DNA from: JBDLRH01 sp039800165
GTDB taxonomy: Bacteria > Pseudomonadota > Gammaproteobacteria > Burkholderiales > Burkholderiaceae_C
DNA: 5,371 nt
Assembly: GCA_039800165.1 (NCBI GenBank)
Contig: JBDLRH010000162.1
Span: 1 to 5,371 of the forward strand
Direction of reading: 5' to 3'
Position numbers and translations under genes: made by a program. This document shows positions 1 to 5,349 of this stretch, in pieces. A model generated the notes under the pieces. That model had not been told where the DNA came from. It was given only the letters and a program-made list of their open reading frames with translations, and made no database searches. Numbering within the stretch: the stretch's first letter is position 1; every line of letters begins with the position of its first letter.

Positions 1-1
1 C

Positions 2-829
2 CAGATCGTGGGCTCCACCTCGGCCACGCTGGGCGGGGTGACGACAGGCAACACGGTGTTTGACCTGACGGTAAACAGCAGCACCGGCAACGTGACGCTG
101 AGCCATTACAGCGCCATCGAGCACGACGGCCCCGGAACAACCAGCAACTTCGACACCCAAGAGGCAGTGCTGGGCACCGGCCTGGCGTACCTGAACGCTA
201 CGGCCACCATCACCGACCACGACGGCGACACGCATGAGGACACCGAGAGCCTGGACCTGGGCGGCAACGTGGCCTTTGACGACGACGGCCCGGCGGTGGT
301 GCAGGCCACACCCACGGACACGGTGGTGCTGAACACGCAGGACGATGAATCCGAGGGCGCGGCGACCGATACCGATGTGCAGTCCTTCGCCTCGTCGTTC
401 ACCCTGAGCAGCGCCGATTACGGTGGCGACGGCGCGGGCAGCGAAGTGTGGAGCTATGCCTTCAGCCTGACCACGCAGGGCGGCGACAGCGGCCTGAATG
501 CAGAGACGGGCGACATCCGGCTGTACCTGATCGGCGGCAAGATCATCGGCTCCACCGGGCTGACCGCCGGTGACATCACCGCAGACAACACCATCTTTGA
601 CCTGGAGGTCAACGCCAGCACAGGCGCCGTGACGCTGACCCAGTACAGCGCGGTCGAGCACCCTGGCCCCGGCTGGGACAAGGACCATGTGATGCAGGAG
701 GTGCTGCTGGCCACTGATCTTGCGTACCTGAACGCCACGGTCACGATCACCGATCAGGACGGCGATTCGCACCAGCACACCCAGAGCCTTGACCTTGGCG
801 GCAATGTGGCCATCGACGACAACGGCCCG
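2..829 (+). repeat. Tandem 537-bp (179-residue) DUF5801-like modules
   Basis: Two in-frame coding modules sit head to tail. The full unit is nt 293-829; the visible part of the preceding unit is nt 2-292. Corresponding positions are offset by exactly 537 bp throughout (for example the VGST codons at nt 8 match IGST at nt 545, and the SLDLGGNVA block at nt 248 matches nt 785). Over the 95 residues that can be compared, I count 60 identities (63%) with no gaps. The least similar patch is the loop after EH.GPG (GTTSNFDT against GWDKDHVM). More copies probably lie upstream of the window. Confidence 0.85.
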
Positions 830-2056
830 ATCGTGGACCACTTCGACGACCTGTCGGGGCCCAACGACGGGGCACCGATGGCGGGCACCTACGCCTTTGA
901 CATCGCTGCCGACGTGGTGACCAACGACGCTGACGACGGCGTGGTGCTGATGGCCCTGAGCGGCACCACCGGTAATGGCCGCGCGATCTTTGGCACCTCG
1001 CTGAGCTGGGCTTCAGAGAGCGACACGCAGGTGACCTACAACTTCGGCTTCCAGTACTACGCCGGGCCGTTCGACACCACGGCCAACTCGGCCAGCGGTA
1101 CGGTGGTGTTCAACAAGAGCAACGGCACCTTCGAGTTCGACATGAACGGGCTGATCGGCGGGGATGCGATGACCTCCACCGGCGGGCCGATCGCGCGCTA
1201 CGACTACGACACCGAGGGCAACAAGTCGCCCGAGATCGTCGTGCAGGAGTACGGCTCGGGCATCTTCGGCGTACTGACGGGAGAGGCAGCGCTCAACCCC
1301 AGCAGCCCGGCCAGCCTGAAGGCGGGCAGCAACTACGCCTTTGCGCCCGGCGAGACGCTCAGCAGCGCGACGGTCGGCTACATCAACGTGGCCACCGCCA
1401 CGCTGGGGGTGAACTCCGACACCATCCAGCAAGGCGAGCTGGTCAACTTTGATCTGTACACCAGCAACCCGGTGGCCGGGCCCACCAGCCCGCCCAAGCA
1501 GTCGGGTGCGGCGGTCGACACCAGCACGCAGCGCGCCACCACCGACCACCTGAACGTCGTGCTCGACCAGTGGCATGAGGGCGAAGACCTGGCCATCGTG
1601 CTCAAGCTCTACAACATGAGCACGCAGCAGATCACCACCCGGCTGCTGCTGGCCGATGCCAGCAGCGACTTTGAGGCAGTGGACAAGTACCACGTGGTGC
1701 GCATCGGCACCGGTGACTACGACAGCGCCGTCTACCAGATCTGCGGCCTGCAGGTGACCACCAGCACCGACCGGCTGACCGGTACCGGCTACCGCCTGAG
1801 CGACGGCTCGGCCAAGGCGCTGACGGCTGACGGCAAGGGCTTTGAGGACACCGCTGACAACGACGTCATCAAGCTGGTGCGCATCGATCTGGACACGCCT
1901 GTCATCACCACCTACGACGCCGACCTGAACTTCAGCGGGCGCGTGATCGATTCAGACGACGACTGGGCCATCTTTGACTTCGACGTGCACATCGAGGCCG
2001 ATGCGATGGTCACGCTCACCGGCATGGCTGGCCAGGTGCCGGGCGCGGTGATCTGA
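2..2056 (+). CDS. C-terminal part of giant DUF5801/T1SS-143-type repeat surface protein (5' partial)
   Basis: The frame is open from the first base, so the gene starts upstream; the GTG at nt 8 lies inside a repeat module and is not a real start. About 684 residues are visible. The first part holds Ig-like modules of the DUF5801 / T1SS-143 type found in very large secreted adhesins: each has a YGGDGAGS-type entry, a TVFDL..N.STG.VTL core, an EH.GPG turn, a TITD.DGD strand and ends in SLDLGGNVA.DD.GP. One partial (nt 2-292) and one full module (nt 293-829) are seen. The remaining 408 residues are Asp/Thr/Ser/Gly-rich and predicted beta-rich, and match no domain I know. No GGxGxDxUx nonapeptides occur, though these usually precede the type I secretion signal. 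Family knowledge suggests type I export and a role in attachment or biofilm, with the extreme C-terminus as export signal; this is inference. No transporter gene is in view. There is one cysteine (codon 1742-1744), unusual for such proteins. The family is secure; the C-terminal function is unknown. Confidence 0.85.
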   Translation, partial: QIVGSTSATLGGVTTGNTVFDLTVNSSTGNVTLSHYSAIEHDGPGTTSNFDTQEAVLGTGLAYLNATATITDHDGDTHEDTESLDLGGNVAFDDDGPAVVQATPTDTVVLNTQDDESEGAATDTDVQSFASSFTLSSADYGGDGAGSEVWSYAFSLTTQGGDSGLNAETGDIRLYLIGGKIIGSTGLTAGDITADNTIFDLEVNASTGAVTLTQYSAVEHPGPGWDKDHVMQEVLLATDLAYLNATVTITDQDGDSHQHTQSLDLGGNVAIDDNGPIVDHFDDLSGPNDGAPMAGTYAFDIAADVVTNDADDGVVLMALSGTTGNGRAIFGTSLSWASESDTQVTYNFGFQYYAGPFDTTANSASGTVVFNKSNGTFEFDMNGLIGGDAMTSTGGPIARYDYDTEGNKSPEIVVQEYGSGIFGVLTGEAALNPSSPASLKAGSNYAFAPGETLSSATVGYINVATATLGVNSDTIQQGELVNFDLYTSNPVAGPTSPPKQSGAAVDTSTQRATTDHLNVVLDQWHEGEDLAIVLKLYNMSTQQITTRLLLADASSDFEAVDKYHVVRIGTGDYDSAVYQICGLQVTTSTDRLTGTGYRLSDGSAKALTADGKGFEDTADNDVIKLVRIDLDTPVITTYDADLNFSGRVIDSDDDWAIFDFDVHIEADAMVTLTGMAGQVPGAVI

Positions 2057-2080
2057 GCGGCGTTGCCGCTGCAGGGCGGC

Positions 2081-2110
2081 AAAAAGGCGACCCGCGGGTC
2101 GCCTTTTTTT
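2081..2110. terminator. Bidirectional intrinsic terminator between convergent genes
   Basis: The sequence is A5, then the perfect palindrome GGCGACCCGCGGGTCGCC (nt 2086-2103), then T7. The practical stem is 7 bp with a CGCG loop, and the flanking A/T tracts can extend it. On the + strand the T7 run follows the hairpin and would end the adhesin transcript 25-54 nt after its stop codon. On the - strand the A5 becomes a T5 run that would end the Hsp20 transcript. The position between two convergent stop codons (2056 and 2160) fits a shared terminator. Confidence 0.93.
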
Positions 2111-2159
2111 ATGGGCCGGCTGGCGGCGCAGGGCCACGCAGGCCGGTGGTGCTTCGGCC

Positions 2160-2585
2160 TCAGCGGATCTCGATGTGCTTCATCGTGGCGGCGGCGCGCT
2201 TGGGCAGCGTCAGCTCGAGCAGGCCGTCGTGGTAGTGCGCGCTGGCCTTGGCCTGGTCGACCGGGCTGTCGAGCCAGATGCTGCGGCGAATCCAGCCATA
2301 GCGGCGCTCGGTGCGCAGCGCGCGGCCGGGCTCCTTGGTCTCGGCTTCCTTCTTCACTTCGGCGCTGATGCTGATCTGGTTGTCGTTGATGTTGACGTCC
2401 AGGTCTTCCTTGCGCACGCCGGGCACCTCAGCCTTGATGAGGTACTGGCCGTCCGATTCGCTCACGTCCACGCGGATCTGCGGGCTGCCCGCAGCCACCG
2501 GCGAGCGCCAGGGCATCACGAAGCTGAAGGGCTCGTCAAACAGCGGGTCGAGCGAGAACGGGTCGAGGGTACGAAGCGGTGTCAT
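2160..2585 (-). CDS. Small heat-shock protein, Hsp20/alpha-crystallin family
   Basis: This 141-residue protein is a typical bacterial small heat-shock protein, an ATP-independent holdase that binds unfolding cytosolic proteins and passes them to DnaK/ClpB-type refoldases. A hydrophobic N-terminal arm (residues 1-34, rich in Phe, Leu, Pro and Asp) leads into the alpha-crystallin domain (about 35-129). The domain contains IRVDVSESDGQYLIKAEVPG, the following VRKEDLDVNI strand, an ERRYGWIRRSI block and the signature A-x4-G-L-L-x-L-x-L-P-K (116-129). The C-terminal tail carries an I-x-I oligomerisation motif (IEI, 138-140). The start at 2585 is chosen because AAGGAGG lies 4 nt upstream; the longer open frame to 2777 has an Arg/Cys-rich, non-family N-terminus. 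It is divergent from the CBS gene and convergent with the adhesin gene. I found no clear sigma-32 promoter. Length and motifs are normal, so the family call is firm. Assignment to a named gene such as ibpA or hspA is not possible. Confidence 0.95.
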   Translation of the reverse strand: MTPLRTLDPFSLDPLFDEPFSFVMPWRSPVAAGSPQIRVDVSESDGQYLIKAEVPGVRKEDLDVNINDNQISISAEVKKEAETKEPGRALRTERRYGWIRRSIWLDSPVDQAKASAHYHDGLLELTLPKRAAATMKHIEIR

Positions 2586-2589
2586 GAAA

Positions 2590-2596
2590 CCTCCTT
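2590..2596 (-). promoter_or_regulatory. Shine-Dalgarno site of the Hsp20 gene
   Basis: On the minus strand AAGGAGG stands 4 nt before the ATG at 2585. It is a near-complete anti-16S match and is the main reason for rejecting the 64-residue upstream extension of this frame. Confidence 0.9.
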
Positions 2597-2622
2597 GAGG
2601 GGCGTGGTCAGTGGGGCAGGGT

Positions 2623-2711
2623 GATGTGGCACGCCCGGGCTGCGGAGTGCGGCGCCGGCAGGCCACATCGCATCCTCGCGTGCCGCACCACCGCCTGCAA
2701 TGACCGCACTC
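2623..2711. repeat. Overlapping inverted repeats in the hsp20/CBS divergent spacer
   Basis: Three perfect arm pairs lie in the spacer: GATGTGGC (2623-2630) with GCCACATC (2662-2669), GAGTGCGG (2645-2652) with CCGCACTC (2704-2711), and GTGCGGC (2647-2653) with GCCGCAC (2682-2688). The second and third pairs share their left arms, and the first interleaves with both, so the foldings are mutually exclusive. They lie 38-126 nt upstream of the Hsp20 start, and could be operator elements or leader RNA structure. In DNA this GC-rich some pairs are expected by chance. The rest of the 224-bp spacer shows no recognisable promoter. Confidence 0.35.
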
Positions 2712-2798
2712 AGGTGCCCTGCGCTGCACGGCGCAGATGCGCTGGCTCAACACGCGCGGCGCCAAGCGATGCGCCAATCGGTGTCCCCGAAAGACATC

Positions 2799-2803
2799 AG
2801 GAG
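2799..2803 (+). promoter_or_regulatory. Shine-Dalgarno site deciding the CBS-protein start
   Basis: AGGAG ends 6 nt before the ATG at 2810, which is good spacing. The in-frame ATG at 2804 directly abuts this motif and so cannot use it, which makes 2810 the preferred start. Confidence 0.8.
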
Positions 2804-2809
2804 ATGAAA

Positions 2810-3328
2810 ATGGACATTGGCTACATCTGCCAGCGCGGCGTGGTCACCATAGACCGCATGTGCAACCTGGTCGACGCTGCCGGCATGATGCGTGACCACC
2901 ATGTAGGCGCGCTGGTGGTGGTGGATGACGCCACCGAGAAGGCGCTGGTGGTGGGCGTGGTGACCGACCGCGACATCGTGGTGGGCAGTCTGGCGTCGGG
3001 CTGCGACCCGGCCAGCACGCAGGTGGGTTCCCTGGTGACCGGGCAGGTGTTCAGCGTGTCCGAGGAGATGGGCGTGGACGATGCCATCGGCGTGATGCGC
3101 GGCGCGGGCGTGCGCCGCCTGCTGGTGACCGACGGCGACCAGGAGCTGGTGGGCGTGGTCTCGCTCGACGACCTGATGGATGCGCTGGCCTCCGACCTCA
3201 ACGGTGTGGTCAGCGTGATCCGCACCGGCCTGAAGCTCGAGGAAGAGGCGCGCCCGCCGCTCAACGGCGCCATGCCGCGGAGCTTGCCGCTGCGCGCCGC
3301 CTACCGCGCCGAGCGCTCGCTGGGCTGA
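2810..3328 (+). CDS. Two-CBS-domain (Bateman module) signalling protein
   Basis: This 172-residue cytosolic protein consists of a CBS pair and a short tail. CBS1 spans about residues 5-62, with an HVGALVVVDD strand (31-40) and the GVVTDRDI motif (49-56). CBS2 spans about 72-131, with GVRRLLVTD (100-108) and VGVVSLDDL (114-122). CBS pairs bind adenosyl ligands such as AMP, ATP or S-adenosylmethionine; the Thr/Ser-x-x-Asp pattern after each VGVV strand (TDRD, SLDD) suits ribose/phosphate contact. No enzymatic or DNA-binding domain is attached, so it is a stand-alone ligand sensor whose partner is not evident. Residues 133-172 form a charged, Arg-rich, probably disordered tail. The start is set by AGGAG 6 nt upstream of 2810. 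The gene is divergent from Hsp20 (224 bp) and converges on the response-regulator gene 62 bp downstream. Pairing with Hsp20 suggests a stress or energy-state role, which is inference. Confidence 0.9.
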   Translation: MDIGYICQRGVVTIDRMCNLVDAAGMMRDHHVGALVVVDDATEKALVVGVVTDRDIVVGSLASGCDPASTQVGSLVTGQVFSVSEEMGVDDAIGVMRGAGVRRLLVTDGDQELVGVVSLDDLMDALASDLNGVVSVIRTGLKLEEEARPPLNGAMPRSLPLRAAYRAERSLG

Positions 3329-3337
3329 ACCCGCACG

Positions 3338-3389
3338 CTGCACCCCGCCCACGCTGCGCCCGGAACCCGGCAACAGGGCAGGGGTGCAG
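3338..3389. terminator. Long GC-rich hairpin between convergent CBS and regulator genes
   Basis: CTGCACCCC (3338-3346) pairs perfectly with GGGGTGCAG (3381-3389). After one bulged A (3380) the stem continues with GCCC (3347-3350) and GGGC (3376-3379), giving about 13 bp around a 25-nt GC-rich loop. It fills nearly the whole gap between the stop codons at 3328 and 3391. There is no T tract on either strand, so it is not a classical intrinsic terminator. It may stop transcription weakly in both directions, or protect 3' ends. Confidence 0.55.
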
Positions 3390-3390
3390 T

Positions 3391-4086
3391 TCAGTCGCCG
3401 CTTGCGTCTGTATTGCCCGAGCCAGTGGTGCCGCGCTCCAGCCCGTAGCGGATCAGCGCTGCGGTGCTGTCCACCTGCAGCTTGTCCTGGATGCGCTTCT
3501 TGTGGGTGCTGACGGTCTTGATCGACAGGTGCAGCGCGTCGGCGATGTCGGTCAGGCGCTGCCCCGAGACGACGCGCTGGAAAATGTCGAGCTCGCGGTT
3601 GGACAGCGTGTCCAGAAGGTTGCCCGAGCGATGGCCCAGCATCTGGCTGACCACCCGCTCGGCCAGGTGGGGCGTGAGGTACACGCCGCCTTGCGTGATC
3701 AGCATGATGGCCTTGAGCAACTCGGCGCCGGCGGTGTTCTTGGTCAGATAGCCATTGGCGCCGGCTTGCAGTGCGCGCACCGCGTACTGGTCTTCCGAAT
3801 GCATGGACAGCACCAGCACCGCGCAGCGCGGGTGATCACGGCGGATGCGCGAGATCAGGTCCAGCCCGCTCATGCCTGGCAACGTGATGTCGAGCACCAC
3901 CACATCCACCTCTTGCTGGCGCAGCACGTCCACGGCCTGCGCCGCTGACTCGGCCTCAAAAATCGTCCACTGCCCCGGCTGTGTGTTGAGGACCTGGCGG
4001 ATGCCCTCGCGCACGATGGTGTGGTCGTCCACCAGCAACACCCGCAATGCGGGGTGGGCTGGTGCAACTGCCTGCTCTGCCGACAT
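3391..4086 (-). CDS. NarL/FixJ-family two-component response regulator
   Basis: This 231-residue DNA-binding regulator is full length for the family. The receiver domain (about 15-130) has the acidic pair D20-D21, phospho-acceptor D66 in VVLDITLPGMSG, switch Ser94 in LVLSMHSEDQ and conserved Lys116 in GYLTKNTAG, so phosphorylation is expected. The LuxR-type helix-turn-helix (about 160-216) reads LSNRELDIFQRVVSGQ, then IADALHLSIKTVSTHKKRI, the usual recognition helix. The overall pattern is closest to the GacA/UvrY/RcsB-like group, but I cannot name the orthologue. The start at 4086 has GAGG 6 nt upstream on the minus strand. The last ten residues are Gly/Ser/Asp-rich and probably disordered. 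No histidine kinase is adjacent, so the partner is elsewhere. It is transcribed divergently from the FNR-like gene, sharing a 375-bp control region; targets are unknown. Confidence 0.95.
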   Translation of the reverse strand: MSAEQAVAPAHPALRVLLVDDHTIVREGIRQVLNTQPGQWTIFEAESAAQAVDVLRQQEVDVVVLDITLPGMSGLDLISRIRRDHPRCAVLVLSMHSEDQYAVRALQAGANGYLTKNTAGAELLKAIMLITQGGVYLTPHLAERVVSQMLGHRSGNLLDTLSNRELDIFQRVVSGQRLTDIADALHLSIKTVSTHKKRIQDKLQVDSTAALIRYGLERGTTGSGNTDASGD

Positions 4087-4130
4087 CCGCCCCCTCTTTG
4101 TGACCTGACGAAGGCTCCCTGTGAATCAAT

Positions 4131-4141
4131 GTAATCGTTAC
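4131..4141. promoter_or_regulatory. Short dyad GTAA-TCG-TTAC upstream of the response regulator
   Basis: Four-base inverted arms flank a 3-nt centre in locally AT-rich DNA, 45-55 nt upstream of the regulator ATG on the minus strand. That is a plausible operator position, but the arms are short and the binding factor is unknown. It resembles a shortened GacA-type TGTAA...TTACA box, with 3 instead of 6 central bases after TGTAAG, so it does not fit that consensus. Confidence 0.25.
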
Positions 4142-4358
4142 TACTTCCTCTTGTGATGTTGACACGTATGCGGCCTGTTCAGGGCAACAACCCTTGCGCA
4201 GTCACAGCGAAAGTTCACTTTATGGCGCGAAGTGTTGCGCTGTAGGACTTGTCTGAATCGAAGTTTCTTGATGTCTCACGATGTAACGAAGCTGTTTCCT
4301 TTTCAGTGTGGCCGGCGCTCCGATATGCAGCCGCGCCCGCGCAAGGCATGCTGATCCC

Positions 4359-4398
4359 CCCTTTGGAGAACTTCGGTTCCCTTTGGAAACATCGGTCC
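4359..4398 (+). repeat. Paired 20-nt near-direct repeats with a 15-nt dyad upstream of the FNR-like gene
   Basis: CCCTTTGGA occurs at 4359-4367 and again at 4379-4387, 20 nt apart. Similarity continues beyond it (GAACTTCGGTT against AACATCGGTCC, with one base less in the second copy). The second copy is embedded in GTTCCCTTTGGAAAC (4376-4390), a 15-nt dyad in which five of six arm positions pair around TTT. Spacing of about two helical turns on one DNA face, 64-103 nt before the start codon, is the arrangement expected of tandem regulator sites. No known consensus is recognised. Confidence 0.4.
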
Positions 4399-4449
4399 TG
4401 TTCCCCTGTCAACGATCGGGCTGTTGCGTTGTCACCGCCTGATACCGAA

Positions 4450-4454
4450 AGGAG
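4450..4454 (+). promoter_or_regulatory. Shine-Dalgarno site deciding the FNR-like gene start
   Basis: AGGAG ends 7 nt before the ATG at 4462. It favours this start over the ATG at 4471 (three codons later) and over the longer open frame back to 4249, which runs through the low-GC promoter region. Confidence 0.85.
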
Positions 4455-4461
4455 TTATCGA

Positions 4462-5349
4462 ATGCATGCCATGTTTACCCCCGAGTCCCTGACCCTGGCG
4501 CCCAGCCTCACGGTGGCGCCGCCTGCAGCCGCAGAGCCGCGCGGGCCTGCGGTGCGCACGGCGGGCCGCACGCTGCAAGGCAGCCTGGCCGAGCTGCTGC
4601 AGCTGATGGGGCTGCCGCAGGACGAGGCTGGCCGCCACGGCGAGATGCCGCTGGCAGTGCGTCGGGTGCGCACGCGCGACACGCTGTATCACGAGGGCTC
4701 GCCGGTCGAGGCGCTGTACTTCGTGCGGGGCGGCGCGTTCAAGGTGTTCCACACCGACGAAGAGGGCTACCAGCATGTGGTGTCGTTCGTGGGCCGCAGC
4801 GACGTGCTGGGCCTGGACGCCTACGGCGAAGAGCACCACCCGAGCGCGGCCACGGCGCTGGAAGAGTCCAGCGTGTTCGTGGTGCTGCGCCGCGAAGTCC
4901 AGGCGCTGTGCCAGAACGTTCCGGCCTTGAGCCGTGCGATGCATCTGGCCGCTGGCCGCGCACTGCGCTACGGCGAAGAGCTGACCGACGTGATGGCCGC
5001 GGTGGCTGCCGAGGTGCGGCTGGCGCGCTTTCTGCTGCAGCTGTCGCGCCGCATGGAGGCGGCAGGCCAGTCGCCGCGACGCTTTTATCTGCGCATGTGC
5101 CGCCGTGACCTGGCAAGCAACCTGGGTGTGGCCGCCGAGACGATCAGCCGCTCGTTTGCGGTGCTGGCCTCGTGGGGGCTGGTGAATGTGGACGACCGCG
5201 AGGTCGAGATCCTGGACATGGAAGGCCTGCGCCAGGCCGCACGCAGCACCCGCCGCCAGGTCGATGACGGCAGCCATGTGCGTCTGCGTCGCCCGCCGTC
5301 GCTGCGCAGCCTGCGTGCGGCAGGTGCGTTGCGCCCCAACGGTGGCTGA
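4462..5349 (+). CDS. Crp/Fnr-family transcriptional regulator, FNR-like without iron-sulfur cysteines
   Basis: This 295-residue regulator has a Pro/Ala-rich N-terminal arm (1-35) and a cyclic-nucleotide-binding-type beta-roll (about 60-145). The beta-roll contains LYHEGSPVEALYFVRGGAFKV and, later, VLGLDAYGEEHHPS (115-128), strikingly like the FNR segment LVGFDAIGSGHHPS. A dimerisation helix (about 152-200) and a winged helix (about 205-255) follow. The recognition helix AAETISRSF carries E226, S229 and R230, the E-x-x-S-R pattern with which FNR reads TTGAT-N4-ATCAA. FNR's [4Fe-4S] cluster needs three N-terminal cysteines plus Cys122. Here the only cysteines are 150 and 213, and the Cys122 position is Phe139, so oxygen sensing by that cluster is not expected. 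Cyclic-nucleotide binding is unproven: the canonical RxS phosphate-binding pair of CRP is absent. A basic tail (about 258-295) extends past the usual end. The start is set by AGGAG 7 nt upstream of ATG 4462. The signal is unknown; FNR-box binding is a good inference. Confidence 0.93.
   Translation: MHAMFTPESLTLAPSLTVAPPAAAEPRGPAVRTAGRTLQGSLAELLQLMGLPQDEAGRHGEMPLAVRRVRTRDTLYHEGSPVEALYFVRGGAFKVFHTDEEGYQHVVSFVGRSDVLGLDAYGEEHHPSAATALEESSVFVVLRREVQALCQNVPALSRAMHLAAGRALRYGEELTDVMAAVAAEVRLARFLLQLSRRMEAAGQSPRRFYLRMCRRDLASNLGVAAETISRSFAVLASWGLVNVDDREVEILDMEGLRQAARSTRRQVDDGSHVRLRRPPSLRSLRAAGALRPNGG

Larger units (their letters stand above)
4087..4461. promoter_or_regulatory. Lower-GC divergent control region between response regulator and FNR-like gene
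   Basis: This is a 375-bp non-coding stretch between two divergent regulator starts. G+C over nt 4081-4320 is near 50% by count (122 of 240), clearly below the flanking genes, as expected for promoter DNA. The only perfect -35-like hexamer, TTGACA (4159-4164), has no plausible -10 at 15-19 bp. Half-sites resembling FNR boxes occur (ATCAA at 4125-4129, TTGAT at 4268-4272), but their partner halves match poorly. A short dyad GTAA-TCG-TTAC (4131-4141) lies 45-55 nt upstream of the regulator start. Repeats near 4359-4398 are listed separately. The open frames crossing this region lack ribosome sites and family resemblance, so I see no gene here. Confidence 0.6.

Noticed and set aside
8..10. GTG as start codon of the adhesin gene
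   Set aside because: The codons before it continue in frame, and the position falls inside a repeat module (the VGST strand equivalent to IGST at nt 545), so the gene is simply cut by the window edge.
1013..1693. 226-codon open frame on the minus strand inside the adhesin gene
   Set aside because: It is antisense to a well-supported frame, has low-complexity Val/Gly/Arg-rich composition, and shows no family resemblance; it is typical of high-GC shadows.
2609..2616. CCCCACTG on the minus strand as a sigma-32 -10 element before Hsp20
   Set aside because: There is no CTTGAAA-like -35 at the required distance, so a heat-shock promoter cannot be supported.
2586..2777. 64-residue N-terminal extension of the Hsp20 frame
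   Set aside because: The Arg/Cys-rich sequence is unlike small heat-shock proteins, and a strong AAGGAGG sits just before the internal ATG at 2585.
2747..3373. 208-codon open frame on the minus strand
   Set aside because: It is antisense to the CBS gene with extreme His/Ala/Arg composition, and its 3' end crosses the divergent spacer; no ribosome site or homology pattern is seen.
4159..4164. TTGACA as a sigma-70 -35 element
   Set aside because: Every hexamer at 15-19 bp downstream (from CAGGGC to GCAACA) is unlike TATAAT.
4268..4281. Possible FNR box starting with TTGAT
   Set aside because: After N4 the right half is CACGA, only 2 of 5 matches to ATCAA. The other half-site, ATCAA at 4125-4129, has left half TCCCT, also 2 of 5.
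4249..4461. 71-residue N-terminal extension of the FNR-like frame
   Set aside because: It runs through lower-GC promoter-like DNA with no ribosome site, while AGGAG at 4450-4454 marks the ATG at 4462.
4432..5277. 281-codon open frame on the minus strand
   Set aside because: It lies opposite the FNR-like gene and its His/Gln/Ala/Arg-rich translation is a codon-shadow product, with no recognisable domain.
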